Below, one piece after another: positions 1-7,958 of a stretch of DNA of 64,000 nt. The stretch comes from Rhizobium sp. AQ_MP. GTDB taxonomy: Bacteria; Pseudomonadota; Alphaproteobacteria; Rhizobiales; Rhizobiaceae. Where the stretch lies: contig NZ_JACJVI010000001.1 of NCBI RefSeq assembly GCF_014237835.1, positions 186,001 to 250,000 of the forward strand. Direction: 5' to 3'. A program made the position numbers and the translations under genes. How positions within the stretch are numbered: position 1 is the first letter of the stretch; every line of letters starts with the position of its first letter. The notes beneath the pieces were generated by a model that searched no databases, was not told the origin of the DNA, and saw nothing but the letters and a program-made list of their open reading frames with translations.

Positions 1-506
1 ATCGGCATGTCCGGGAAGACGAGCTTCGCCCAGGAGGGGTTCGGATACGAGCAGATATTCCAGTTGATGTCGAAATTGGAGATATGCTCCAGCGCCGGCT
101 TGTAGGCAATCGAGTTTGCCTTGTTGGCACGGCCCACCTTGGCAGGATCTTGCTCGGCAAGCAGCATCGGATTGTCGCCGGCGATCGCGAGGCGTGCAGC
201 TCCATTCTCATAGGCCTTCGCCATGCCGTCATAGAGCCAGTTCGGCGCCCGGTCGAAGCTTTCGTCATGGCCGTGGCGATAGCGTGCCAGCGTTGTCTCT
301 TCGTCGGAATAGAAGGTCGTCACCGTCGAGGCACCCGCTTGGTAAGCATGGGCCGTGATCAGCCGCACCAGCGGCACGGCAATGAGCGGTGCGGTCAGCA
401 CCAGATCCTGCCCCTTCTGCAATCGCAGCCCAACCTTGATCGCCACCTCGGCGAGCTTGTCGAGCTTGACGGGATCAATGGAGGCGGAGAGATCGGGGAG
501 GGTCAT
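1..506 (-). CDS. M29-family aminopeptidase, N-terminal part (runs off left edge)
   Basis: Reading the minus strand from an ATG at 504-506 gives 168 codons open to the window edge, beginning MTLPDLSASIDPVKLDKLAE. The product matches the N-terminal domain of the thermophilic aminopeptidase (M29, AmpS/PepS-like) family: the stretch KVGLRLQKGQDLVLTAP followed by VRLITAHAYQAGASTV and YSDEETTLARY is typical. M29 enzymes are cytosolic di-metal exopeptidases that release N-terminal residues. The metal ligands lie in the C-terminal half, which is outside the window, so activity cannot be judged. The gene is partial only because the window ends. A palindromic intergenic element begins about 35 bp upstream of its start. 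Confidence 0.85.
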   Translation of the reverse strand, partial: MTLPDLSASIDPVKLDKLAEVAIKVGLRLQKGQDLVLTAPLIAVPLVRLITAHAYQAGASTVTTFYSDEETTLARYRHGHDESFDRAPNWLYDGMAKAYENGAARLAIAGDNPMLLAEQDPAKVGRANKANSIAYKPALEHISNFDINWNICSYPNPSWAKLVFPDMP

Positions 507-856
507 GGGGTATTCCTGTTGTGGCTGTCACGCCAGACTTATACCAAGTGTTGATGATAGGAACCTATAGGATGGCTTATTTTGGGTCTCTGGCTAGGCG
601 CGGCGCGCCGGGCGATGCTTGCGCATCGGCCAAGCGGCGCAACAACGCCAGAGACCCAAAGTAAGCCACCTTCGGTCGGCTTCCCGCCCGTTCTGGCGTC
701 GTCGAGCTCCTTGACCGATGCGAGAGCATCGCTCTTCGGACCTCTCCTAGCCAGAAAGGGCGGTCGAGCCGATCCTATTGGTTCCTATCATCGACACTTG
801 GTATCAAGGGGAAAGATGGCGAAGTCCAGACCATGGGCGCCAAAGCATGGATGACG
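507..856. other. Intergenic region occupied by a palindromic element
   Basis: This 350-base gap lies upstream of the M29 aminopeptidase gene and downstream of ybaK, both on the minus strand. It is almost entirely the nested inverted repeat described separately. I see no convincing promoter or small gene outside it. Confidence 0.6.
539..806. repeat. Nested inverted-repeat intergenic element (MITE/RIME-like)
   Basis: Outer arms at 541-572 and 773-804 are inverted copies of each other, matching at 30 of 32 positions, with the left arm starting ATACCAAGTG. Inside them, a second pair of arms at 574-594 and 647-667 matches at 20 of 21 positions (core GGGTCTCTGGC). A third short pair, CTGGCTAGG at 590-598 and its complement at 746-754, also fits. 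The element has no coding potential and fills the gap between the M29 aminopeptidase gene and ybaK. The size of about 265 bp and the compensating arms resemble the mosaic palindromic elements of rhizobial intergenic regions, but I cannot name a family. Confidence 0.75.
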
Positions 857-1330
857 TCAGGCAACGAGCGGCGCCGCAATCGCACCCAGCGCCTTGAGTG
901 CATCCTGCGGCGAGAGCCGCACCTGCAAGCCGCGCTGCCCGCCATTCATATAGACGAGCGCCTCGTCCATGGCCGAGATCTCGATGGCCGTCGGCACCTG
1001 CTTCTTCTGGCCGAAGGGGCTGATACCGCCGACCACGAAGCCGGTGAGTTTTTCCGCATTGGCCGGTTTCATCATCGCCGCCGATTTGCCGCCGAAGGCG
1101 CTGGCGAGCTTCTTCATCGAGACCTCCTTGTCGGAGGGCACGACGACACAGACCGGCTTGCCATCGAGTTCAGCCATCAGCGTCTTCAGCACCCGCGACG
1201 GATGCTCGCCGATCGCTTCCGCCGCCTGCAGCCCGATGCGCTCGGCATTCGGGTCGTAGTCATAGGTCGCGGTGGTATAGGCCACACCGGCCTTGTCGAG
1301 AAACTGCGTGGCGCGGGTGGTCTTGGCCAT
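857..1330 (-). CDS. ybaK: Cys-tRNA(Pro)/Cys-tRNA(Cys) deacylase, YbaK/EbsC family
   Basis: The 157-residue product begins MAKTTRATQFLDKAGVAYTT and has the whole YbaK fold signature: the SRVLKTLMAEL strand with the conserved Lys, VVPSDKEVSMKKLA, and the glycine-rich FVVGGISPFGQKK loop near the C-terminal third. YbaK enzymes hydrolyse Cys mischarged on tRNA(Pro) as a trans-editing step. I chose the ATG at 1328-1330 because the upstream in-frame extension has Arg/Ser-rich shadow composition. The neighbouring ArsC-like gene ends 4 bases upstream, so the two are probably co-transcribed. Confidence 0.9.
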   Translation of the reverse strand: MAKTTRATQFLDKAGVAYTTATYDYDPNAERIGLQAAEAIGEHPSRVLKTLMAELDGKPVCVVVPSDKEVSMKKLASAFGGKSAAMMKPANAEKLTGFVVGGISPFGQKKQVPTAIEISAMDEALVYMNGGQRGLQVRLSPQDALKALGAIAAPLVA

Positions 1331-1334
1331 GGAG

Positions 1335-1685
1335 TCAGGCCTTGAAGGTCTGCTGATAGATCTCCGGCTTGAAGCCGACCGTGAGCGCGCCGTCCACATC
1401 GAGCACCGGCCGCTTGATCATCGACGGCTGCTCCAGCATCAGCGCCTTGGCCTTGGTTGCGTCAAGGTTCTCTTTCTGCGCCTCGTCGAGCTTCTTGAAG
1501 GTCGTGCCGGCCTTGTTGAGCAAAACCTCCCAGCCGACCTTGCCGATCCAGCTGTCGAGGGTTGCCGCATCGATGCCCTTGGCCTTGTAGTCGTGGAAGT
1601 CATGCGCCACGCTGTGTTCCTCGAGCCAGGTGCGCGCCTTCTTCATCGTGTCGCAGTTCTTGATGCCGTAGATGGTGATTGCCAT
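1335..1685 (-). CDS. ArsC/Spx-family protein (YffB-like)
   Basis: This 116-residue thioredoxin-fold protein begins MAITIYGIKNCDTMKKA, with one cysteine at residue 11 in the position of the ArsC/Spx active site, and has the family motif MIKRPVLDVDG near residue 90. The length and the single-Cys motif (CDTM rather than CXXC) match the YffB subgroup, whose substrate is unsettled and which may act with glutathione. True arsenate reductase function is not implied. It sits directly upstream of ybaK on the same strand and probably shares its transcript. Confidence 0.88.
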   Translation of the reverse strand: MAITIYGIKNCDTMKKARTWLEEHSVAHDFHDYKAKGIDAATLDSWIGKVGWEVLLNKAGTTFKKLDEAQKENLDATKAKALMLEQPSMIKRPVLDVDGALTVGFKPEIYQQTFKA

Positions 1686-1861
1686 GGGCCGCTAGTCTCC
1701 TGTTCGTGACCGACCGATAGCAAGCCGATCCCACGGCTGGCAAGCCGAGCGCTTGGTCGCGCTGCCCACCCGTTGGAAAGTCTGTGCTTGCCCTGCATGA
1801 AACGGGTTGATCGATCGCAAAGAGCGGGCCAACCTGTAGCGTCGGGAGAGGATGCTTGATC

Positions 1862-2422
1862 ATGGCGACCAACCACGCTTATGCGGTGTTCGATACGAAG
1901 AGTGGCACCTGCGCCATCGCCTGGAGCGATGAAGGAATTTGCGGCTTTCACCTGCCGGGCGACGAGACGGAGCAGGCAGAGCGCGCCATAAGCCGACGTT
2001 TCGCGGGGGCAGAGCGCGTGTCTCCAATCCCCGAAATCGCTGTCGTCATCGATCGCGTGCGAGCCTACTTCGAAGGCGAACGCAGCGACTTCTCCGACCT
2101 GCGCCTCGACCTTTCCGCCCAGACGGACCTCTTTCGCCAGATCTATCTGGCCACCCGCCGTCTCGGCTGGGGCAGCACGACGACCTATGGCGGCCTCGCC
2201 GGAGAGCTTCAGCTTGGGCCGGCGGGCGCCTGGACGGTCGGCCAGGCCATGGCCAAGAACCCCATCCCGCTCATCATCCCATGTCACCGGGTTCTCGCGG
2301 CAGGACGAAAGATCGGCGGCTTTTCCGCGCCCGGCGGATCGGAGTCCAAGCTGCGCATGCTGGAGTTGGAAGGTGTCCAATTGCCCGACACGACCCCGGC
2401 CCAGCAGTCCTTCGCCTTCTGA
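1862..2422 (+). CDS. ogt: Methylated-DNA-[protein]-cysteine S-methyltransferase (Ogt/Ada-C type)
   Basis: The product of 186 residues begins MATNHAYAVFDTKSG and repairs O6-alkylguanine by transferring the alkyl group to its own cysteine. The acceptor is Cys141 in IIPCHRVLAAG, followed by KIGGFSAPGG. The DNA-binding helix-turn-helix carries TTTYGGLAGEL. The recognition helix reads GAWTVGQAMAKNP, with Trp where most family members carry the Arg finger of the RAVGxA motif. An alternative TTG start exists two codons upstream at 1856; the ATG is preferred. The gene stands alone, divergent from the ArsC-like gene, and is followed by a strong bidirectional terminator. Confidence 0.88.
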   Translation: MATNHAYAVFDTKSGTCAIAWSDEGICGFHLPGDETEQAERAISRRFAGAERVSPIPEIAVVIDRVRAYFEGERSDFSDLRLDLSAQTDLFRQIYLATRRLGWGSTTTYGGLAGELQLGPAGAWTVGQAMAKNPIPLIIPCHRVLAAGRKIGGFSAPGGSESKLRMLELEGVQLPDTTPAQQSFAF

Positions 2423-2435
2423 AGGGGCATAAGAA

Positions 2436-2461
2436 AAACGGAGGGCGATGGCCCTCCGTTT
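2436..2461. terminator. Bidirectional intrinsic terminator between ogt and guaA
   Basis: AAACGGAGGGC at 2436-2446 pairs with GCCCTCCGTTT at 2451-2461 around a 4-base loop. An A-run on the left and a T-run on the right let it work for both convergent genes (ogt plus strand, guaA minus strand). Confidence 0.85.
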
Positions 2462-2491
2462 CATTCGTTCACTGTGGCTGAGGCGTTCGCC

Positions 2492-4054
2492 TCATTCCCA
2501 CTCGATCGTGCCCGGCGGCTTCGACGTCACGTCGTAGACGACGCGGTTGATGCCGCGGACTTCGTTGATGATGCGGGTGGCAGCCCGTCCGAGGAATTCC
2601 ATGTCGTAGTGGTAGAAGTCGGCGGTCATGCCGTCGACCGAGGTGACGGCGCGCAGCGCGCAGACGAATTCATAGGTGCGGCCGTCGCCCATGACGCCGA
2701 CGGTCTGGACCGGAAGCAGCACGGCGAAGGCCTGCCAGATCGCGTCATAGAGGCCGGCCTTGCGGATCTCGTCGAGATAGATGGCGTCGGCTTCGCGCAG
2801 GATGTCGAGCTTTTCGCGGGTGACACCGCCCGGGCAGCGGATGGCAAGGCCCGGACCCGGGAAGGGGTGGCGACCGATGAAACTGTCGGGCAGGCCAAGC
2901 TCACGGCCAAGCACGCGCACTTCGTCCTTGAAGAGTTCGCGCAAGGGTTCAACGAGCTGCATCTTCATGCGCTCGGGCAGGCCGCCGACATTGTGATGGC
3001 TCTTGATCGTCACGGACGGACCGCCGGTGAAGGAGACGCTTTCGATGACGTCGGGATAAAGCGTGCCCTGGCCGAGGAAATCCGCGCCGCCGAGCTTCTT
3101 GGCTTCTTCCTCGAAGGTCTCGATGAACAGGCGGCCGATGATCTTGCGCTTGGTTTCCGGGTCGGAAACACCTTCCAGCTCGCCGACGAACTTGTCGACG
3201 GCGTCCACATGGATGAGGTGCAGGTTGTAGTGTTCCTTGAACATGGCAACGACATCGGCTGCCTCGTTCTTGCGCATCAGACCGTGGTCGACGAGGATGC
3301 AGGTCAGCTGGTCGCCGACGGCCTCGTGGATCAGGAGCGCTGCCACGGAGGAGTCGACACCACCCGAGAGCGCGCAGATGACGCGCTTGTCGCCGACCTG
3401 GGCGCGGATCTGCTCGACGGCCTTCTGGCGATAGGCCTGCATGGTCCAGTCGCCCTTAACACCGGCGACATTCTGGACGAAGTTCTGGATCAGCTTCGCG
3501 CCATCGGGCGTGTGCACGACCTCGGGGTGGAACTGCACGGCGTAATACTTGCGCGCCTCGTCGGCGATGAAGGCAAACGGCGCGTTGGCGGAGGTGGCAA
3601 GCACCTTGAAGCCCGGCGGGATCGCGGTGACGCGGTCGCCATGGGACATCCAGACCTGATGGCGGGAGCCGACCGACCAGAGACCGTTGAAGAGTTCGCA
3701 ATCCTGCTCGACATCGAGGAAGGCGCGGCCGAATTCGCGGTGATGGCCGCCTTCGACCTTGCCACCGAGCTGGGCGCACATGGTCTGCTGGCCATAGCAA
3801 ATGCCGAAGATCGGAAGACCACTGTCGAACAGCACCTGCGGCGCGCGGGGGCTTCCCTCATCCAGCGTGGAAGCAGGGCTTCCCGACAGGATGATCGCCT
3901 TGGGCTTCAGGCGATTGAAGCCTTCTTCGGCGGACTGGAAGGGGACGATTTCGCAATAGACGCCGGATTCACGAACGCGGCGGGCGATCAGCTGCGTTAC
4001 CTGGCTGCCGAAATCGACGATAAGAACACTGTCGGGATGTGCTGTCTGGGTCAT
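2492..4054 (-). CDS. guaA: GMP synthase (glutamine-hydrolysing)
   Basis: The 520-residue protein converts XMP to GMP using ATP and glutamine, the last step of guanine nucleotide synthesis. The class I amidotransferase domain is N-terminal, with nucleophile Cys86 in GICYGQQTM and the His/Glu pair in VQFHPEVVH. The PP-loop ATP pyrophosphatase follows ([14 protein letters not shown]), and the C-terminal dimerisation domain ends in PPGTIEWE, a hallmark of GuaA. The length equals the usual 510-525 residues. It is a single gene closed by the shared terminator with ogt. The very long open frame on the opposite strand is a codon-bias shadow. Confidence 0.98.
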   Translation of the reverse strand: MTQTAHPDSVLIVDFGSQVTQLIARRVRESGVYCEIVPFQSAEEGFNRLKPKAIILSGSPASTLDEGSPRAPQVLFDSGLPIFGICYGQQTMCAQLGGKVEGGHHREFGRAFLDVEQDCELFNGLWSVGSRHQVWMSHGDRVTAIPPGFKVLATSANAPFAFIADEARKYYAVQFHPEVVHTPDGAKLIQNFVQNVAGVKGDWTMQAYRQKAVEQIRAQVGDKRVICALSGGVDSSVAALLIHEAVGDQLTCILVDHGLMRKNEAADVVAMFKEHYNLHLIHVDAVDKFVGELEGVSDPETKRKIIGRLFIETFEEEAKKLGGADFLGQGTLYPDVIESVSFTGGPSVTIKSHHNVGGLPERMKMQLVEPLRELFKDEVRVLGRELGLPDSFIGRHPFPGPGLAIRCPGGVTREKLDILREADAIYLDEIRKAGLYDAIWQAFAVLLPVQTVGVMGDGRTYEFVCALRAVTSVDGMTADFYHYDMEFLGRAATRIINEVRGINRVVYDVTSKPPGTIEWE

Positions 4055-4130
4055 GGCGAGCCTTTAAAGAAATCGCGGCCATCTTTCAATGGCAGATGAC
4101 CCACAGAACCTGGATTTTTTGTGCGCCTGC

Positions 4131-4769
4131 TCAGAACCAGAAGACGCCGTCTTCCAGCGCCGTCTGCAGGCTGTCGACCGCCAGCGCCAGCTTCTTGTCG
4201 ATGATGTGCAGATACTGCGTCCAGTCGTCGATGTGGTTGACGTCGTGGCGGCCATCGGAAATGCCGCGCAGGCCGATGAGCGGGCTGTTGAAGCTCTGGC
4301 AGGCCCTGAGGATGGCGAAGGTTTCCATGTCGACCATGTCGGCGTCGATCGACTGGTAGGCGGCGCCTGAGACGACATTCGCCCCGGTCGAGAGTGTTGC
4401 TGTCGGAATGCCGGGAATGCGCAGCGGCAGTTCGACGGAAACGGGGAGATCGAGAAACGGCGTCTTGCCCTTCTCGAAACCGAAGGCAGAGGCATCCATG
4501 TCGCGATAGGAGACGGCCGAAACCTGGTAAACTTCCGCCTGCTCGAGCGTCGCGGATCCGGCCGAACCCAGCGAGACCACGAGATCCGGCAGATCGTCAT
4601 GGCTTGAGAGGCGGGCCAGTTCCTTGGTCAGGACAACGGCGGCCTCGACAGGTCCGACGCCGGTCATCAACGGCGAGATGCGGGTGCGCAGGAAGACGCC
4701 GTATTCGGCATCCGCCGCCATGACGAAGAGCACGTTCTTGCCGGCGATCGGCTTCATCTCGTAGGTCAT
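4131..4769 (-). CDS. 5'-methylthioadenosine/S-adenosylhomocysteine nucleosidase-like phosphorylase
   Basis: The 212-residue product belongs to the PNP/UDP nucleoside phosphorylase superfamily. It has the fold's LVVSLGSAGSATLEQAEVYQ strand-loop, VSYRDMDASAFGFEKG, and the catalytic-region motifs DMVDMETFAI and LRGISDGR. MTA/SAH nucleosidases remove adenine from methylthioadenosine and S-adenosylhomocysteine. At 212 residues it is a little shorter than typical MtnN (about 230), so substrate specificity is inferred. A second ATG four codons in (4757) is possible. Its start overlaps the stop of the upstream thioesterase gene by 4 bases, which suggests translational coupling. Confidence 0.8.
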   Translation of the reverse strand: MTYEMKPIAGKNVLFVMAADAEYGVFLRTRISPLMTGVGPVEAAVVLTKELARLSSHDDLPDLVVSLGSAGSATLEQAEVYQVSAVSYRDMDASAFGFEKGKTPFLDLPVSVELPLRIPGIPTATLSTGANVVSGAAYQSIDADMVDMETFAILRACQSFNSPLIGLRGISDGRHDVNHIDDWTQYLHIIDKKLALAVDSLQTALEDGVFWF

Positions 4770-5215
4770 CCGGAAATCCCCTCGCGGCCGCGGATGACCA
4801 TCATCGTGCTGGTCATTGAGGCAATCAGCTTGGCCGGACCGTCGGTCAGCGCATAGCCGCGACCGTCGGCGACGATGATGTTGGACCCGGGCTTGGTGAT
4901 CTCGCCGCGAAACAGGAAGCGCTCGCCGCGCCCCGGCGACATCAGATTCACCTTGAATTCGATGGTGAGCAGCGAGACCTCTGGCGTGGTCACCGTATAG
5001 GCCGCATAGCTGCAGGCGGTATCGAGGGCAGCGGAAATAACGCCGGCATGCAGAAAGCCGTGCTGCTGGGTGAGCTTGCGGTCATAGGAAAGTTCGATCT
5101 CGACCACGCCGGGGCTGACGCTCGAAAGCTCCGCTCCCAGCGTTTCCATCGCCCCCTGACGCGCAAAACTCTTTCGGATCCGTGTTTCGACGGCTTCCTG
5201 ATCGTAGTCCACCAT
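4766..5215 (-). CDS. PaaI-family acyl-CoA thioesterase (hotdog fold)
   Basis: The 149-residue protein carries a single hotdog domain. QQHGFLHAGVISAALDTACSYAA contains the His/Gly motif and helix of the PaaI thioesterase group, and LTIEFKVNLMSPGRGERFLFRGEI forms the following strands. Such enzymes hydrolyse acyl-CoA thioesters in the cytosol; the acyl group is not evident here. It overlaps the downstream nucleosidase-like gene by ATGA, so the two form a small operon. Confidence 0.85.
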   Translation of the reverse strand: MVDYDQEAVETRIRKSFARQGAMETLGAELSSVSPGVVEIELSYDRKLTQQHGFLHAGVISAALDTACSYAAYTVTTPEVSLLTIEFKVNLMSPGRGERFLFRGEITKPGSNIIVADGRGYALTDGPAKLIASMTSTMMVIRGREGISG

Positions 5216-5281
5216 GCCTTGTCCCCTTCGGCGGCGAAATTGGCACGGGTGTTCCGGGCAAGCAAGCCGGAGACGGGCGAA

Positions 5282-5734
5282 TTAGTTCAGCCAGGCGATC
5301 GAGAGGTTCAGCACGCTCGCGAAGGCGACCCAGGCGAGATAGGGCACGAAGAGCAGGGTCGAAATCCCGTCGATCGGCCTTGCCTTGACCATGAAGGCGA
5401 TGATCGTTGCCAGCATGCCGGCAATGACCACCAGCGCCAGTTCCGGATTCTGCAGACCGAAGAAGGCGGGCGACCACATCAGGTTGAAGGCCACCTGCGC
5501 GAACCAGAGCTGCATGGCCGCCGATTTCGGTGCCCGCTGCCAGATCCGGGCACCGGCCACGCCGATCATCACGTAAAGCGTGGTCCAGACCGGCCCGAAG
5601 AGCCAGGAGGGCGGGTTGAAGAACGGTTTTTCGAGGGACTGGTACCACTCGCCCGGCATATTGGTGAGACCGGAGAGCAGGCCTGCGCCGACAACGAAAC
5701 CGATGAAGAGAATATAGCTCAGGATTTTTGACAT
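5282..5734 (-). CDS. tspO: TspO/MBR family tryptophan-rich sensory protein
   Basis: The product of about 150 residues starts MSKILSYILFIGFVVGAG and has five predicted membrane segments. Family markers include KPFFNPPSWLFGPVWTTLY, ending segment 2, and FNLMWSPAFFG in segment 3, with the usual spread of Trp residues. TspO proteins bind tetrapyrroles and, in alphaproteobacteria, modulate oxygen or stress-dependent gene expression from the outer membrane or envelope. An ATG three codons upstream (5743) is also open; I prefer 5734. It lies alone between the thioesterase and the DUF1513 gene. Confidence 0.92.
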   Translation of the reverse strand: MSKILSYILFIGFVVGAGLLSGLTNMPGEWYQSLEKPFFNPPSWLFGPVWTTLYVMIGVAGARIWQRAPKSAAMQLWFAQVAFNLMWSPAFFGLQNPELALVVIAGMLATIIAFMVKARPIDGISTLLFVPYLAWVAFASVLNLSIAWLN

Positions 5735-5773
5735 GGCAGGCATCTAGGGCTTGGCTTCCGGTTCGACCAGTGT

Positions 5774-6850
5774 TTACAGGCGGATGATGTGCTGATCCCA
5801 GGCCACCCTGGTCTTTCGGTCGAGGAAATCGCCGCGATAGGAGGAGACGGCAAAGCTCTTCGGCGAGGGGGCAATGCCCGCTGCATCCGCGAGCACTGTC
5901 TCTGACAGAAGGCGCCCGTCCTTGCTATCGAGCACCGCCCACAGCCCGTTTTTCGGTGAGGCGATGCCGACGAGGCCTGACGCGCGGTTGACGGCGATGG
6001 CGCCGACATAATTGCCCAGCCGGTCGGTCGTCTCGTCGGGCAGCTGGACATAGGAGACGGGAACGCCCTTGGCGAAATGTCCGACCAGCGGCGGTCGATC
6101 GGTGCGCGGGCCTTCATACTGGCAGGCAAACCAGATCCGCCCATCGGCGGCGACATCGAGATGTCGGGTGGAGAGCTGCCTGAGATCGGGCGGAAGGGTG
6201 TGCTTCTCGATCAGCGCCCCGGTCCGGGCATCGGCCAGAACAAGTGACGGCTCCATATGGTCGAGGTTGAGCTTGGTGCGGCCGAAATCCGGATGTGTCT
6301 CGATCCCGCCATTGGCGATGACCAGAAGCCCGTCCGCCGTGACGGTGATGTCATGCGTGCCGATGCCATGGGCCGGCACCTCGCCCACCCGCTCGAAGCC
6401 GGTGAGGCAGTCATAGATCCCGATGACCCCGGCATTGGCGTCGAAGTCGTTTTCGCTGGCATAGAAGAGCCGGCCATCGGGCGCAAAGGCGCCGTGGCCG
6501 AAGAAGTGCCGGCCTTCCGCTGCCGCGATGATCCGCGGCTCAAGCGCCTTCTTGGCGTCGAAGATGACAGCAAACGTTCCGGGACGGCGGGCAAAGGCAA
6601 CGGAGAGGCCGTTTGCCGGGCTATGGCAGAGCCCGTGAATGCGGCCCGGCAGGGCGATTTCGTCGATCAAGCTGCCGACATCGCTGACAAGCCCGATGGC
6701 GAAGGAGCCATCCGCACGCTTCAGGCCGCTGGCATAGACGGCATCCGCGCGTTCCAGCGCAAAGGCCGCGCGTGGTGCCAGGCCCGCGACGAAGGCGAGG
6801 CCAGCAGAACGCAGGAAGGCACGTCGATCGATCAGCGGCGTTGCAATCAT
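5774..6850 (-). CDS. DUF1513 protein, Tat-exported, last gene of the imelysin operon
   Basis: The 358-residue protein starts MIATPLIDRRAFLRSAGLAF, a twin-arginine-like signal followed by a hydrophobic stretch and an Ala-rich cleavage region. The rest looks like a beta-propeller: repeated blades such as GRIHGLCHSPANGLSVAFARRPGTF and GHGAFAPDGRLFYASEND. DUF1513 proteins are regularly found with imelysins and di-haem oxidoreductases, and their biochemical role is not known. Its start lies one base after the stop of the preceding imelysin gene. I rejected an in-frame start further upstream, since it would overlap that gene by 150 bases with low-complexity sequence. Confidence 0.88.
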   Translation of the reverse strand: MIATPLIDRRAFLRSAGLAFVAGLAPRAAFALERADAVYASGLKRADGSFAIGLVSDVGSLIDEIALPGRIHGLCHSPANGLSVAFARRPGTFAVIFDAKKALEPRIIAAAEGRHFFGHGAFAPDGRLFYASENDFDANAGVIGIYDCLTGFERVGEVPAHGIGTHDITVTADGLLVIANGGIETHPDFGRTKLNLDHMEPSLVLADARTGALIEKHTLPPDLRQLSTRHLDVAADGRIWFACQYEGPRTDRPPLVGHFAKGVPVSYVQLPDETTDRLGNYVGAIAVNRASGLVGIASPKNGLWAVLDSKDGRLLSETVLADAAGIAPSPKSFAVSSYRGDFLDRKTRVAWDQHIIRL

Positions 6851-6851
6851 C

Positions 6852-7958
6852 TCAGTCGCCGTCGGAGAAGGAAAAGCCTGCGGCAAGCCCGATGCCGCCG
6901 CCGAGATCGTTGTTGAGGCGGAGGATGAGATCGCGGCTGTTGAGCAGCAGGAAGTCGAGCTTGGCGATTTGGGCCGGATCCTCGAAGACCTTCGCCACAT
7001 CCGGCTTGATGTCGCCGGAGACGCGCGACAGGGAGCGGGCCACGAAATCGGTCGAGGAGACGACCGAGCGATTGTCTTCGGCCAGAAGCTCGGCCATGCC
7101 AGAGGTGTCGAGCAGGTCGCGCAGTCCCTCGATATTGGCCGTGATCGAACGGAAGGTATTGCCCGAGCGCCAGTAGATCGCCTGGCGCGGCAGGGCCTTT
7201 TTCGGGTCGCCCTTGTAGAAATGCTCTATGCGCTGATCGCGGATCGTCTCGGCCGCATGCACGAGCACGCCGAGCAGTTCCTTGGCGGCCTCCGCCTCGT
7301 CGCGGTAGAGCGGATTGTCGGGGCCTGGCGCCTTCCAGGCGGCAGAGACACCATCAGGCGCATCCCAGGCTGAGGAGAGTTCCGAACCGAGGCGCTCAAG
7401 GTTGGCCGCAATCGCCGTGCCATACTGGCAGCGGTAATTGCCTTCGTTGGCCGTGAGCGTTTCCGAGCCAGTTCCGAAGAGCACGAATTCCAGCGCGCCC
7501 AGCCCCTGCATGGCAACGCTCTTGCCCTTCAGCGTCTCGACCGACGTCACGCTCGGGTCAGGCTTGGCGAGGGCTGCCTGAACCTGCTTCAGCCCCGTGC
7601 CCTTGCGGTCGGGGAAAAACAGGATGCGCTCGAAGCGGTTGTCGTCGAGCACAGGGCCGACCCGAACGATCTCGATGCGCGACCAGGCTTCGACGAGATC
7701 GCTGAAGGTCGATTGCGCGTTCAACAGGCTCTCGGTCGAGGGCGCTTCGCAGAGCATGGCCATGGATTCCTCCATGGTCGCAGCCTCTTCGGTGAAGTGG
7801 CGGTAACCGGGGCGGATGAAACCGTCGACGGCCCGGGCCATCACGGCCGGCACCTTGGCGGTGTCGAGCACGCCAACGGCCGGGCTCGATTCCTGCGCCA
7901 GCGCGGGCAGGGGCAGCAGCATCGTGGAGAGAAGGGCAAGGCACGCGACGAACCGCAT
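6852..7958 (-). CDS. Imelysin (M75) family periplasmic protein, second copy
   Basis: The 368-residue protein has a clear Sec signal peptide (MRFVACLALLSTMLLPLPALAQ) and an imelysin-type helical body. In the region equivalent to the GxHxxE motif it reads QGLGALEFVLFG, with Gly154 in place of His while the Glu at 157 is kept. Imelysin-like proteins (IrpA, ICMP, the EfeO M75 domain) are associated with periplasmic iron acquisition; protease activity is doubtful for most. Its start codon overlaps the stop codon of the di-haem oxidoreductase gene by one base. The upstream copy in the same operon retains the full motif, so the two probably do different jobs. Confidence 0.88.
   Translation of the reverse strand: MRFVACLALLSTMLLPLPALAQESSPAVGVLDTAKVPAVMARAVDGFIRPGYRHFTEEAATMEESMAMLCEAPSTESLLNAQSTFSDLVEAWSRIEIVRVGPVLDDNRFERILFFPDRKGTGLKQVQAALAKPDPSVTSVETLKGKSVAMQGLGALEFVLFGTGSETLTANEGNYRCQYGTAIAANLERLGSELSSAWDAPDGVSAAWKAPGPDNPLYRDEAEAAKELLGVLVHAAETIRDQRIEHFYKGDPKKALPRQAIYWRSGNTFRSITANIEGLRDLLDTSGMAELLAEDNRSVVSSTDFVARSLSRVSGDIKPDVAKVFEDPAQIAKLDFLLLNSRDLILRLNNDLGGGIGLAAGFSFSDGD

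Noticed and set aside
2474..4099. 541-codon plus-strand reading frame opposite guaA
   Set aside because: It lies entirely antisense to the well-supported guaA gene and has no recognisable domain. High GC third positions create long shadow frames.
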